Positions 47,201 through 60,330 of a stretch of 64,000 nucleotides of DNA are shown here, piece by piece. Source of the stretch: Apophysomyces variabilis (Eukaryota; Mucoromycota; Mucoromycetes; Mucorales; Mucoraceae); contig MZZL01000409.1 in NCBI GenBank assembly GCA_002749535.1, forward strand, positions 3,840,775-3,904,774, given 5' to 3'. Numbering within the stretch: the first letter of the stretch is position 1; each line of letters begins with the position of its first letter. Both the position numbers and the translations under genes were made by a program. A model generated the notes under the pieces. It made no database searches. It had not been told where the DNA came from and worked only from the letters and a program-made list of their open reading frames with translations.

Positions 47201-49731
47201 TATCCTCGTCTTCCTCTACATCCAGGTAGCTAATATCGTCTTCCATATTTGGGAACATTAGTTGCTCCACAGTTGGAAATGGCTACACACGGGTATCAGC
47301 GGGTATTCCATACAAAACACACTCTTTGACAATGGTACTTACGTTAGCAATAGTTCCCTCCCTATCCAAACAACAGATCACCGTTGTGCTCCCGAGTGAT
47401 TCGAACAAATTCGTAGACCGAGTCAAAGAGAGGTTATCCCACGAGGTAAGCAAGGTGCAGAACCGATCCCAAACAGCGTCTATGCAAAGGCTTAGATGGA
47501 TTCGCTCAACCTATTTCAATTTCTAACTTGGACTAAGCTCTACATCTTTTGTCGGTGGGGGAGCTTCCACGTCAAACTCGTCGACTTCATCGTCATCCTC
47601 ATATTCCGTTTTCGAAATCTGCAGGGCCTCGAACAATATGAGCAATTGTGCGTTCCCGAAGCATCGTGCGATAATCCACAGCGTTGGTAAGCAAAATGGC
47701 AATAGCGGGAGTATGACATAAAAGGGTAAAGTTAACAAAAGCTCTGCAACCTGGTCCACGGGAAACTCATTCGTCATTCTGTCCCTGAGCCCAAATCGTA
47801 ATAGATTAACGATCAATGCTGCTGCAAGCATGATCCATATAATGTATCGATAGAATATACGAGTAATTACGCGTGTTTCATTAGCAATAACCGTTGTAGG
47901 CCGTTGTTGGGTAAGAGCCGTTCGTAAGTTCTTTTCTAAAGGCGTTTCTAATAATATAAACTGGTGTCGCCCGCGAGCCTGTAAATATTCCTCCATTAAG
48001 CCTGTAGGAGGCGGAATACCAAAGAACGATGGCTTAAAAGTCTGATCTTGTGCAATATAGTATTCACGTGTTTGTAGATCGCTTTTCCATGTCTGGTCGG
48101 CTTTACTGGGTGCGCTACTTGCTGTTTCGTTATTGGAACGAGAAATAACCTCATCAAGCGAACTCGATTGATGAATGTATTTCATTCTACCAGGCGCAAC
48201 ATCCCCATAGAGCATTTCGACAACGTCTCCCTCTACCAAGAGATTGACGGGGAATATTCGAACCACACCGTCGCGTACTACTTTAGCGACAGTCATCGAT
48301 GGAATAAACGGTATTTTTGTATCCTGCCGGTATGAATATAAATGATCAACTAGTCAAACCGAACAACTGATGCTTCTACCTGCACCATATTCATTCCACT
48401 ATGCTCTAAGGCAGCAATGATAGTCGCCGCGCGATCCGCCATTTCCCAGTAAGTAAGAATTTGTTCTCTACGATAAAGATAGCCGTTCCACACTGTCGTA
48501 AGTAAAACCAAGATAGCTTCGACGAGTGCTGCGGTTACTCGATATTGATACGGATCGCTTTTCAGGTAACCGGTAATGAAATAAGCCAACAGAGAGAAAA
48601 CGGTTATTATGCTAAGCAGAGTTTCGGGTCGAAACACCCAATCACGGATATCTGCGAATCAAGTAAGCTCACCGTTGCCTAGAAACTAAGAAAACCACTT
48701 GCCAATTTTTGCTTGAATTTGAGCCTTCTCTTCTTCCAATATCTGACGAGCAATGCTCAGTAATTTTCTAAACAAGGTTACGCTTCAAACCACGCACAGA
48801 GACTAAGTATAACTTTTACTTACTCAAGCGCTTGATCACTTGATAATCCTGAATGACGGTGGGCTTCCATACTTTCCCGCCTACTCCACGAATGGGATTG
48901 CAGATCAGCCTGTAATGCACGCAGATTTTTCTTTTTGAGTTTCCGGCGTGAGGATAAGTTAGCATCCGTTTCATTGACATAATGATCATCCTTGTCATCG
49001 GAAATATAATGTGCTACATTCTGTCGCCGTAATCGCTCTTGATCCCAACTAGGAATCTCATCCATCAAATCTTCATGCTCGTCCATATAGACCGTCATTC
49101 TACGGGTACGATGGATACTTTCGGAATCATCCTCGTTATGTTCCGTTGAGCTTCCCCATTGAGGTTTTTTCCCTTTTCCTGAAGTGTCCAAAGAGAATTC
49201 GCCAGCTTCACCGTTTTTCAAGCTCATGCTATCGCTTGCTGAACCGCCTACGGAAGAACGTCGTTCGGTATCGATATTGGCTCCATGCTGGGCTCGATCG
49301 GACGATATGGTCATGTCGTGATCGCGTCTAGCCGATGTCAAACTATAAGCATAATCGCTTTCCGATTCGTCATCTCGTCGGCGCAACAGATGACCGGCGC
49401 CGCGTTTCTCTAGCAGTCTTGGTAGAGAACTTCCATGGTCAATGACAACCTGCGCAGATACACTGGAACTAGAAGAATTGGAACTACTATCACTAGATAC
49501 GCTTGCATTATCTCCGTTATCTGGTCTTTCTTCCGTAGGTGTGCTTATATCGAGAAGGAAATACGTCGTATCGTTGCCGGCCGTATTTGGCATGTCAGGA
49601 GCCGTACTCTCCTCCGAATGGTGAGGATCGGTCGGCTGTAGTTGTTCGTTGTTATTCAGAGGGGTCTGCGATGTGAAAGAAACAACGGAGACGGAGCGTG
49701 TCGAAGGCACTCCGCGATTATCTGTCGACAT
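44271..49731 (-). CDS. TMEM94/ERMA-like P-type ATPase-related membrane protein, about 1522 aa
   Basis: Eighteen minus-strand exons: 49731-48824, 48767-48703, 48651-48380, 48323-47528, 47479-47343, 47282-47152, 47101-46968, 46910-46719, 46669-46572, 46522-46037, 45986-45902, 45851-45544, 45485-45279, 45231-45045, 44986-44887, 44843-44604, 44546-44348, 44294-44271. All are in phase. After a 290-residue disordered N terminus come two membrane segments, an actuator-like block (VNLLVEGDVVEMLYGDVAPG), two more segments, CCLDREGT where P-type pumps have DKTGT, a long cytoplasmic part with an acidic Ser-rich insert, a HAD-like block (LFAECTPRAMKEM), about six C-terminal segments, and the conserved end KLGMHSP. 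Animal TMEM94 has been described as an ER magnesium transporter. Intron 2 uses a GC donor. The exact donor of exon 4 has two options. Confidence 0.85.
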
Positions 49732-52720
49732 CAAATCGATAATTCATAGGATAAGTAGAAAACACGGGGCCGCCTCCGCTTTCGTACGTGCTCCACAGAT
49801 TCACTCGGCTTATTATTCAGCCGTTCGAATAGCCATTTTTGGTTCATGCTTAAAAAAAACCTGGAAAAACTAGAAACTGCTTCTATGCACAAAACATTCC
49901 ATTAGCGTGTAGCTTTGTGCGTCTCTTTCATACAAGCATTGCAACGATCCAAAATCGATGATACCAGATCTCTACCACGTCACTTTTAACAGTACCGTTA
50001 GTAAAGCATTATTGGCCCCTGTTCTTCTTTCCACCGGTTTTTCTTACGTATCGCATCTCGAATCTATCAAAGGGTAACAATCGACAGGCCTTAACATAGC
50101 ATTCGCTTTTTGTATGCCATAATGTCCGGAAAAAGTGACCGCGCCTTGCTGGCAGTCGAGGTGTACAAGGTGGAACTGTAGCTTAATTTCGGGCTTTGTT
50201 AAGTGACATTGGTACCAAAAAAGTACCTCTGCAGAAAGATATGCTACTCAGTATTCATAATAAGCCGAGTTTTGAGGATCTTACTCCCATGATATAAGTA
50301 ATATGTAAGAAGAACTTAACCATGTGTCTTAATCTTTAAATGTTATTGCACTGCGCTGCACAATGGAAACATTTCACATTCGAATTATTATGCCACGCAA
50401 CAAGCACATCGAGGCGACCAATTTCACAACGGCGTTGGAGCACGACAAGCGTACTTCATGCATATTTTTCACCAGAATTTTTGTTTGACTTGTCACTGAT
50501 ACTTATACTTGCATGCACCACATACAGTCGGTATTGCCGTTCGAAAAATGGTTAGCAAAAAATGGGTACACTATGGGAAGCGGTTCCAGATATACTATTT
50601 TTCATTAAGTAAGAAATAGTACATCAGGAACCAGAACTAATTCAATGGGAACTGATGGAGGCCAGAGAGAACCAGCATTTCCCATAGTGTAGTTGCACCA
50701 CACTACCTACTGTGGTCATGCAGGACGCAGATTCTATAAGATTTACACGCAACTTTTCTTTCTTTAATTCAATGAACTTGCTAATAATGACAGAAAATTG
50801 AATTCGCAAGCAAAATCTATGATAATGCAGGAGTAGTATTCATAAACTTTCATTTGTAGTATAGCAACAAACCTCTTGCACCATCCGTCACAGTCGTTTA
50901 CAACACCGTGATAGCTTACTTAGTTAGTGAATTCGATTGCTTATGTACTTATACAATATGTTGCAAAGACTATAGTCCGTGCAAGCATTTGTTTGCCAAA
51001 ATTAGCTAATTATGGCAATGAATGGCTACGGTTTCTGTCGTAGTCAGGTGTTAAAACAGAAGATATCCCTCGGAGAAAATTGGCCTACTTACTAAAATCT
51101 GCTGCATTGGACCTGTGAGGATCATGCTTCCAGTCATGGCGTTATTCCAATTTGGTACTATGCAAATGCTTCTATGTCACGAAGCATCAATAAGGTCAGA
51201 GCTATCGAGGTTTAGATAATCCATGTAGTGCAATAATGCAATAACTGTCCTCTCTTTTCTGCATAATGATCGGGAGAAGAAGCAGGTGACTCATCAGTTG
51301 TTATCGTTCAGAAAGGGGAAATTGTGTGTTTTGTACAATGTTTGTGTGTGCATCTTACAGTTGCCATTCAAGCAAGAAATAGATACAAGTGACACGCAAC
51401 GGTTATCGGACTTTCCTGTTTAGTAGGTTATTGCCTTTTGTTTTTATCGCCAATATCATGAGCCTTTTTTTTTTTTTTTTTTTTTTTTGAACCCCTACGA
51501 GATGGTAATTGTTCGACATATCTCCATTAGCTATCAATTCGCACTTATTCCCTTCATGAAAAGTAAATATAAACATACTCTCCGAATGATTGTACAAGGC
51601 ACTCATAATCGTACAGCGTCGTGCCCGCATTTCGTACCATTTCATATGAGAGCAAGTAGTGAAGGCACAGCCAAATGCTTAAATTTTTTTCATTTTTTAC
51701 GTAAGTGGGTTAAAGTTTTTTTGGTATAGTTTCCAGAGATCAAAGAACGTGAACTGTGTGTTCAAATCTGAGATTAAGTTGACAGGGGTCCTTGACCCAA
51801 CATGTAGATCAATGTTGCCCTATCATTGAATTAAAGGCACTGTTATCTGTACCTGATACGGCCCACAACATTTACAACTCTTTTCATGTTTCGTATACAT
51901 AGAAACAAATATTTACTGTCAACTTTATTATCGGTATTTGGATTCCAATTTAATACTTTTGGAATTGCATTTCTTAAATAATGTTTAAACCCCGTGTGGG
52001 CAAAACCAGGGGCTTTTTGGCTGCGGTTTTTTGGGAAGATCAGTCGATTCCATCGTTCCCAATAAATGACTGGTTATTTGAACGTCAAAGCTTCTCTTGG
52101 TCCATCGGTTCTATTGATCGGCATTGATGATGCTACATTACCCTTTGATTACTGAGCATGTGGATCGAATTCGGCAAGATGAAGATATCGACATAACGAG
52201 TCGATGATTTAAACCGTAATAGACGCCGGTCTTTTTTTTTCGTCTATCTCAATTAATGCGGCAGATTCGTACGACCGTATTCAAGTGCAACGACAGGTGT
52301 GGTGCATTCTTGTGTCACAGTACTGTCTGACAGAAATGCTTAGTTCGACTGAATCATTCTGCTACCTTTTCCTGATACAGTTCCAAAGGGTCCACCCGTT
52401 CACTGAGGAAGGAACATCTTGTATTTGCATGACATAAACGATAGTTTAACATAAACAAAATAGCAATTACTTATCATCATGACAGAGCAAAACAAAGAAC
52501 GATAAAATAATTCATATAAATTTGAGCTTTTTGTGGTACAGTATGCTAATTTTGTACCTTATTACCTTTTTTTGAATCTGTATTAGATAAAGCTCAAATC
52601 ACAAGATCAACGATATGAAAAAGAGTATATGAAGGTTAAAAAAGAGGCATTGTTTTCTCAATTTCCTTGTGGTTCATCTTTATCCCTTCGGCCTTTTTTG
52701 CTTTGTGTCCTTACCACAAG
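49732..52720. other. Gene-poor region of about 3 kb
   Basis: No gene is supported. It contains a MITE (50569-50689) and a T22 run near 51465-51488. A few open frames (for example 51487-51729) cross low-complexity sequence and are judged spurious. Confidence 0.45.
50569..50689. mobile_element. 121-bp MITE, Tc1/mariner-like
   Basis: CACTATGGGAA at the left end and TTCCCATAGTG at the right end are perfect 11-bp inverted repeats, each flanked on its outer side by TA (50567-50568 and 50690-50691), the target duplication of Tc1/mariner elements. Inside, GGTTCC pairs with GGAACC and TACTATTT pairs with AAATAGTA, so most of the element can fold into one long hairpin. It has no coding capacity and would need a transposase in trans. 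Confidence 0.75.
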
Positions 52721-54608
52721 ATGCAAGTACAGCTATGGGGCGTTTGGCTGCTCGTCAGCACCCTGCTTGCCGCATGTAACGCAATGGTTCATCCTCTTAG
52801 TCGACAAACCATGATTGACATGTAAGTTCTTCCCGGGTCTCGGTTGAATGGGAAGCTTTTCTTACGCGTTTTTTTGTATCAAAGGCAAATCAAGTCCATC
52901 CAGAAGTCAATGAAACGACCTGCTAAATCGCATGGCCCCTATTATTTCAACCAGCTGATTGATCATTCAGATCCACAATCCGGAACTTTCAAGCAACGTT
53001 TCTGGGCTAATACTGAATGGTATAAACCCGGTGGACCTGTGGTTCGTAAGTGAACAGCCTTCTTCTGTCATGTTGAATCTGTTGCTAATGAACAAATTCA
53101 AGTCTACTGCCCTGGTGAACAGGATGCTTCGGTATTTGGTGTTTATGGCACAAACAATATGTCTATGGCCTTACTCGCTAAGGAACTTCAAGGCATTATT
53201 GTCATTATTGAACACCGTTTTTACGGTCAATCTCTTCCAGCACCGGTATAATTAAACAAAAAAAGCAGAAAGCGATCCTTGATTATAACGTCTTTCTCTA
53301 CATGTAGGATTTCTCTGCTGAGAGCCTCAAGACATTGAACACAAAGGATGCATTGGCAGACCTGGCTTACTTTATCCAACACGTTAAGGTAAGGGTCTCC
53401 TCACTTTCAGTTATCGAACCTGTGAAGACTAACGCTATGGTATCTCATTGACAGATGCCGGCCTTAAGAACACCATTGCCTCCCCCTCCAAAGACCAAAT
53501 GGATCATGTATGGTGGCAGTTACAGTGGTGCTCTCGCGGCATGGATGCGGTACAAATACAGTGATATTGTGTTCGCTACTATCCCAGCATCTGCACCTGT
53601 TGAAGCACAGTACGACTTTTACCAATATTTTGAACCCATTCGCAAATATGGGCCCAAGAAGTGCATTCGCGCCATTGAAAGTGTGATCCAGTACGTCGAC
53701 CGAATTTTGTTCGGTTCTTCCGAGTACCGCAAGCAGCAATTAAAAGCTCAGTTCGGATTGGAAGGCCTCCGATACGATGATGATTTTGCAAGCAGTAAGT
53801 ACAATGGATCATTAGTATAACCATTGGACTCACTTTGTCTTTGCTCCAGCATTGACATTGCCGCTGGGCTATTGGCAAGGCATGTCACCCTTTTCCAATC
53901 CATTTAAGGACGAGTTTTGTACCATTTTTGACGAGGCCACTGGATTACAAGGTTATGTGGACGCTTTTAGTCAGTTTATTAGACGTTATGTCCAGCAAAC
54001 TTGCCGAGGCTATCCCGTGGAGACGTGTCTAGGCACACATGATGCAAGTTCCCCGGTGTACACGAATGTGAGCGATCCTTCCCGATCATGGATGTGGCAA
54101 ACGTGCACTGAGTACGCCTACTGGCAAGTAAGCCCTCCCCAAGGACTTCCCAGTTTGGTCTCGCGTAAGCTCGATCAGAACTACTACGAACGCATGTGCC
54201 CATTATATTTTGGCGCGCACAATATCCCTGCTAGGCCCATCACTCAAGAAATTGACCAAGTCTATGGTGGGTGGAACGTGAACATAAGCAAGGCTATCTT
54301 TATCGATGGTGAATGGGATCCCTGGAGAATGTTGAGCGTTCAAAGCCCTAACGCACCCGATCGAAGCAGCTGGAACCAGAAAGACGTGCATTATGTGATC
54401 CTGCCTAAATCCGTCCACTGCTGGGTAAGTTCATTTTACAATAAACATTGCGATATTCCTGTGTTACTTATAGTTATACATCTAGGATGTTTACGCTGAT
54501 AGCAGTAGACTCCCATCCAGTATCAGGAATGTCCACAAACTGATGCAGACTACCTTGCGCGGCTGGCTCGACGCGGCTGACTCAACAAACACAACCTTAC
54601 GCCTTTAA
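52721..54608 (+). CDS. Secreted serine peptidase, family S28 (PRSS16/lysosomal Pro-X type), 507 aa
   Basis: Seven exons (52721-52821, 52885-53045, 53103-53245, 53308-53388, 53455-53794, 53850-54424, 54486-54608) give 507 residues. A signal peptide covers residues 1-21 (LLVSTLLAACNA). FNQLIDHSDPQSGTFKQRFW is the family entry motif and IVIIEHRFYGQS follows. The catalytic Ser lies in GGSYSGALAAW, the Asp in IDGEWDPW and the His in SVHCWD, with the last intron right after HCW. The family cleaves after proline (exo- or endo-acting) in lysosome-like compartments or outside the cell. Start is the ATG giving MQVQLWGVWLL, directly after an upstream CT-rich leader. Confidence 0.92.
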
Positions 54609-55063
54609 ATCTCTTTTAAACTAGAAACAAGATGCTTTTGTATACACATATCCCTTATTTATTAAACGTGCCAATACGTTACAACATCCAATGACTTCAT
54701 TGGATCCCAAATCATTATTTGCTGGACAATGTAACCCGAACGAGTAGTCATGTGTACAGGGTTTGCGGACAGGTTTACGCATGAAACAAATGGTTAGTCA
54801 GCCAAGGATACATGTGCATATCCACTGCATTCAAAGTTCCCGAGCATAATTCATATATCTGACGCTGTAATTCAAAACGGAGACAGATGTTAATGTTTTT
54901 ATTTGGTCCAAAAAAAAGCATTCAAGACAAGCGAAAAAAAGGAACACATGTTTAGGTGGATACAAGGAAATTAACATGAAAAAGGAATTGAAATGAGACT
55001 AAGAAAAGAATATACATAGTATAAATGCGTTGTAAGAATTCTGTGTGTTTTGAGCTGATCCCC
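54609..55063. other. Intergenic region between convergent genes
   Basis: Holds 3' UTRs of the S28 peptidase and the G-domain-like gene. No other feature is recognised. Confidence 0.4.
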
Positions 55064-56625
55064 TCAAGGTCCATGGCGTGAAGGTGTTGGTATCCATTTT
55101 TTGGTGAAGCTACGCTGAAGAGATACTGTGTGCGGCTTGTCCTTCTTACGCGCCAATATAACAAACATGTCATTCATATCGTCATCATCGCTACTATCTG
55201 TGCGGGTCATTGCATGGTTATTCTCGGATTCTGAAGATAGAACCGCATCCCCACGGCACCAGCCTTGCATACTATGGCCGGAAACAATTTTCCATAGGAT
55301 TTGGCGGCATGAATTCTCGTATTCATCAGCAGAAAACCTGGATCGATGCTCCATATCCTTGTAGGTTCTTGTGCTGATGAACATAATTGACGGAGCGTGG
55401 GGTAGAGCGTATCGACGTTGTATGTCTGGCAGGATATATTTTATCATCGACTCACGCTGCTGCATAACCCGCTCTAAGCGATTTTCTCCTTGGTTGAACA
55501 CAAGCACCAGGCGGTCCCACCAGTTTGTCGTACGTGAGTTTCCGGGAAGCGTCATTAATATACTGTCTAACAATTCGAAGATGGAATTTCTGTGCGACAA
55601 AAATTATTGTTAAACCTTCGCCACATGAAAAATAGTTGAAAGAAAAAGCCAAACTTACAGCCTGGATTCGACAGAAGTGATAGCTAAAACTGTGGTAATA
55701 CCAAGCCGATTGCCAAGTAATCCATTAAGATAATTTGTATTTTCGATGTACTGGTTTTCCTCCAGTAGTTCATTGGGCATCTGTATGGTCGTCAGGGTTG
55801 CCATTTTGTCATGAACACGCCATAATCTGGTCCTTTCACGTAGTTGGTTTCCCTAGAAATTCCCATATCGAACATTTTTGAGTCATTTCGAATACTATAT
55901 GCTAAAAAGAGATCATGTTACCTGAGAAGCATCGACTTTATCCCGGAAAAATAGTCGCATCATATCATGCTTTCCATGTTTAGTCTATAAAAGAAAGAAC
56001 GTTAACTCTGTATCTTTGTCGATTTCGTCTTCTATTCTTTTACATGGCCGAATGCAGCAATGACAAAATGAGGCTGAGTCTTGGGAGGATGGGCATGCAC
56101 TGTCTGCGAAGGGAACGGTTGCCAGCTGCTAGGCTTAATGGGCTGATTAATTCCGACTTGCTGTAATGAAAGTCGGATTGTTTCGACACTGTCGGATGAC
56201 TGTTTTAGACGTAAAGGTTCCTGATCGTTGTCGTAAGCATTAGGCGATTGGTAAGTTATACTGCTGGGGCGGTATTGATCAGGTGTTGAATGAAATGATT
56301 GCCTTGACGATGTGATGGAGGATGCTCTTGAGTGTAAACTAGAGCGAGAATCTGTGGAGCGACTGGATGCGTAGGATGATACGGAATTCTGGTATGAAAG
56401 ATCAGCGGCTGTGTAAAGAGGTATAGTGGTTTCGTTCGTTGGAGAAGTCACAGGGAGGGCCATCAATCGTTTAGGTTGCTACAAGACATGATTGTTAGCA
56501 ATGATAATTCTTTTCGGCGCCCCATGTGTTTTCGAGTGGAGCGTCCTTACGTCTGAAACAAATACTTCATCCATCTGGTTATCGAAACCCCATTGCCCGG
56601 TCTCTGTATCTCGAAACCGTCGCAT
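55064..56625 (-). CDS. Uncharacterised protein with degenerate P-loop (AIG1-like G domain?), 430 aa
   Basis: Five minus-strand exons (56625-56551, 56478-56044, 55984-55922, 55852-55659, 55589-55064) give 430 residues. The start MRRFRDTETGQWGF is followed by a Ser/Tyr-rich disordered region of about 120 residues. The fold then begins FVIAAFGHTKHGKHDMMR: the spacing is that of a GxxxxGK[ST] P-loop, but the last residue is His instead of Ser/Thr. Later, WWDRLVLVFNQGEN resembles the strand and loop that carry base specificity in AIG1/septin-like GTPases. If so, it may be a pseudo-GTPase or bind nucleotide unusually. The C terminus is acidic then basic. The P-loop is split by an intron. No confident family name can be given. 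Confidence 0.6.
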
Positions 56626-57212
56626 AAAAAACAAACTACGGAGAAAGAAAAAGAGAGAAAAGGAACAAGATGGCGGTGTGGCTGGAATATTCTGGCGTAA
56701 ACTTTCTCTTCACGCAGTAGACGAATGTGTGTAACCACAATAGATGAACTGATCTCATGCAACATTGCTGGATCGACCATCCCTGGCCTCGAATAGTGTC
56801 TATTCTGTACTTCGGTTACATACAGTTGTATCTATAATGGTTACAACAAACACAATAGTCAAGACATTTCAAACCATTGTGTTGGACCCGACAATGTTTA
56901 GTCATAAGACCCATTCTTGTTTATATAGACAACTAAACATATTCTGCAAAGCATACAATAACCCATCTTTGCGTGGTTGCCTCTAAAAAAAGGGTGTCAT
57001 ATTCTGTAATCAGCCTTTTCTTAAGTTCATCCTATAGTAGTGCAGAAAAATATAGTGTAACCACACTGTGTGCAAGTCTTTCTCCCCAAATCAATTGTTG
57101 GTAATGGTAGAAAAGGACCTTGCCTTCATTCTGGCAGCCCTCCCGATATTTTATTCCGTCTTTTATATTCTTTTCTTTTTCGTGTTTGGATATATTTATA
57201 TGTATCGCAGGA
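56626..57212. other. Intergenic region
   Basis: Carries the G-domain-like gene's promoter and the 3' UTR of the next gene. No other feature is recognised. Confidence 0.4.
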
Positions 57213-58792
57213 TTATTGTTTTGTTTTGAGACATAGAACTCTTCCTTTTTCAAGTGGTCGATAAGGCGGCGTGATGACCACAAAGGGAGGACATATACAG
57301 AATTCAATAATACCAGATGACAGGCCGTCTTCATCCACCATGATGTCTGGATCAAATCGTTGTATACCTTCGCGGATATCGGATGCTGTTATGTCAACTT
57401 CCTGTCCCTTAATTGCAAAGCCTAATGCAACAGCCTGCTCAACAAGGACCTGCACTTTAGCTCCGTAATGTTTCCGCACATCAGGTTCTGCTTTGTCGTG
57501 CTGATAGATAAATGGATAAGCTTTAGTCAAGCCACCATACAGATATTTCCAGTTGTTCTGCACGGCATTATGCAATGCTTGATCGATATCACTGCCTTTT
57601 GCATTTTTCTCTGCCACTACCAGAGCAAGTTCTTGCCGCAGCCGTATTGCAAAAGAGGGATTATGAGTCTCGAGGAAGGATTGTAGCTGATTGTAGGGTT
57701 CAGTGATATCGAGGCCTGGGAAAACATTGAGATTGAGGTTTTGTACAAGCACATCCATGATAAACTTTTCCGTAAGCATCCTTATCCGATGAGGCGGGAG
57801 GTTAGGCTCGCACATCCGCTTGATCTGGTCATGCAGATTCAACCAAAAGGTGCTTAGTGCGCGCGTTGCTACCACAGGATCGACATGCCCTTGAAGTTCA
57901 TTGGCCAGCTCTCGAATCAGTTGCTTTAGTGTCCGTAACTTCTCCGCAATACTCTGCAGGTCATCGTCTGTTGCCCGCATCGAACGTAGATGATTGTCAT
58001 AGTTCTGCTGCAATGATTTGATATCCTCAGTCCGCTGATTCGTCTTCTCATTTATTTTCGCAATTCGATCTTGAAGCATCTGACTATCGTTTTGATATTG
58101 TTCCTTTTCCCTTTCCATCTGTTCCAGCACTTGACGTTGTCGAGAAAGCTCGGCCTTGAGGGCTGCCACGGAAGAAGGAGGATTGGGTGGCGGGGTTGAC
58201 GCGATCACATTGGCGGGTGATGTAGGCGCTGTATAGTGTACACTTCTTCGTGATGAAGTTCTTGAAGGTGGATTTGCGGGGAATAATGAAACTCGATGAC
58301 TTTCATAGGGTGGCGGTGGTGGTAATTGATCTAAGTTTCAAATAAATTGAGGTTCACATCTCGCTCAGGAGATGCAGCTGCAAGCTATTTACCTGTCTCC
58401 TGAAACTCTTGGTCTGCCTGAGTCTGATCGCTATGTTGCGGGGGTGGGGGCGGTTTAGACTTGAGTATGAGTAGAGAATCACTTCTCCTAGGCGGCTTTT
58501 TGTGTTCATTCTTCTGTTGTGTCGTACTTGTGCTCGGCAAAGGACCAACATGACTACTTGTAGCACTGCTCACACTACCGAATCGCCGTCTTTCGGAAGG
58601 ATCAGCAAGCGATGAGGCCAGGGATAAGGTCGAGAATGAGGGCGTGAGGGACGAGGTAGGTGAAGGCTGTTTCTTTTTTGGCTTCTTCTGAAATAACCTG
58701 GAGATACGCTCCAATGATTTCTTCTTGGGTGTATTTGATTCTTCAGGTTGTAACCAATCTGATGAATGTATATCTTCCGAGCGTAGCATCAT
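57213..58792 (-). CDS. Uncharacterised coiled-coil protein, 505 aa
   Basis: Two minus-strand exons (58792-58393, 58330-57213) give 505 residues. The first 190 residues are Ser/Pro/Lys-rich and disordered, with two proline runs (SKPPPPPQHS and LPPPPPYESH) that could bind SH3 or WW domains. Residues about 205-285 form a coiled coil (SRQRQVLEQMEREKEQYQND onward). The C-terminal 220 residues are globular, with conserved-looking blocks NLNVFPGLDITEPYNQL and FCICPPFVV. I recognise the layout from fungal hypothetical proteins but cannot name the family. A cytoskeletal or polarity scaffold would fit the architecture; this is inference only. Confidence 0.7.
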
Positions 58793-60330
58793 TTATGTGA
58801 ACTATAAAGGTGATAAAAACAGAAGGGAGAAAAAGAAAAAGAACAGTAAGGGCCAAACCATCAGTAAGGCCTTTTTTTGGAGTTAAGATGCGCAAAGTGA
58901 TTAAATGTCCGCTGACCCGCAATAATCAGAGCCATTGATCTCGATCAACACGATTATCTCATAGCTCCGTTGCTTCGTTAGCTGTGGCAAATAAACGTTA
59001 GCACAGTGTATTTGTACACAAAAGATGGAATTTGTTACATAAAAAGCGTGAGATTTTCCTTTTAAAGCTCTAGTACCTGCGTCCAATCTTGTTATAGAAG
59101 TCTCCTTTCAAGTATTATCATCGTTGTGGCAAGCATCTTATTCATGGAATATATCTCTGCTATTATATGCCTCACTATTCTGATAAACTAACGTTTACAT
59201 ATAACAACCGATCACGCTGTAGTCATAAATTTCCCTGGACGGTGTTAATATCAGTTTAAACGTGGTTCCACAGAACCCATATCATGGCTAGCCAACATGC
59301 GCCACACTAACAATAGAAGTGAAATGCGCAGTCTGCCTAAAAGCCAAGTACTGTATATCCTTTGTATCCATAGCCTGCATGAGGTCAGGAGGATTCGATT
59401 CTAACGTGGATAATATGAACCAAAGCTTCGCATTCGCTAGCGTTGCGCCTGTCAAGGCTCAACGTTGTTATGTGATGCAAGTAGCAAGAATAACCGACAA
59501 AACAAGTGCTGAGAAGGAAACGTCTACGGGGGCTTTCAATTCTGAACTGGTACAAGAAAAGTATTTCGTTATTCATAGTCGCCGAAAAATTGAACGAGTA
59601 CCAATACACATAGAAACATATCTTCCAACCACTGTCTTTCAAAGAGTAAGAGAACATTTCGGGCTAAATATCGTGTAGTCAACAAAAACTTATTATCAAG
59701 GAGTGTACGATTATTATGAAGTTATTAAAGGACACGTTGTCACTATGCTGAAAATAGTCTTCTACTGCCGATTGCAGCGCCACTTGCGCAAATAGAAAGT
59801 ACGCAACCAGATCTTGAGATCAGTACAAATGCTAACATCTGTCTACTGTAGCGTGACCAGGATATTCCGCAGACTAGCTCTACATGCTACAATTTACTTT
59901 TTTTCTGATACGATTTTGGGAAAAGTATACTTGTAGTCATCTTTGTTCGAAAATGCAGAGTTGTACTGAGGACTATAAGACCATGCGTTCTTCCTTTCGC
60001 TCATTTGTTTCGTTTCCGTCGATGTTGGTTTATTCGAAGAGCAGTATACAATGAGTGTGCAACACATTGGTTATTTTTGTTTGCAATCTGTTCACATTGA
60101 CCGGCAAGAGTTCGGATCCATGTTCTACTTTACCCCCACCCCCCTGATCGGTCTTTTTAACGGTCCATTAGAAGTTGGATATAGTTAATTTTCATAAAAA
60201 ACAGCAAAGAAGGAAAGCTGCAGTGTCATGGAACGATCCAGGGTAGATATCATAACGTTGCCAAATTTCTCTGAGAGTGTAACATGTTTACATTTTGTTC
60301 TTTTTTCATGTTTTTGCTTTGTTTTTTTTT
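58793..60330. other. Intergenic region
   Basis: About 1.5 kb. A 119-codon plus frame at 59319-59678 has no recognisable family, promoter or splice sites and is left uncalled. Nothing else is seen. Confidence 0.35.

Noticed and set aside
51465..51729. Open frame next to the T22 run
   Set aside because: Low complexity and no domain; probably chance.
59319..59678. 119-codon plus-strand frame
   Set aside because: Open but without recognisable features, promoter or splice signals.
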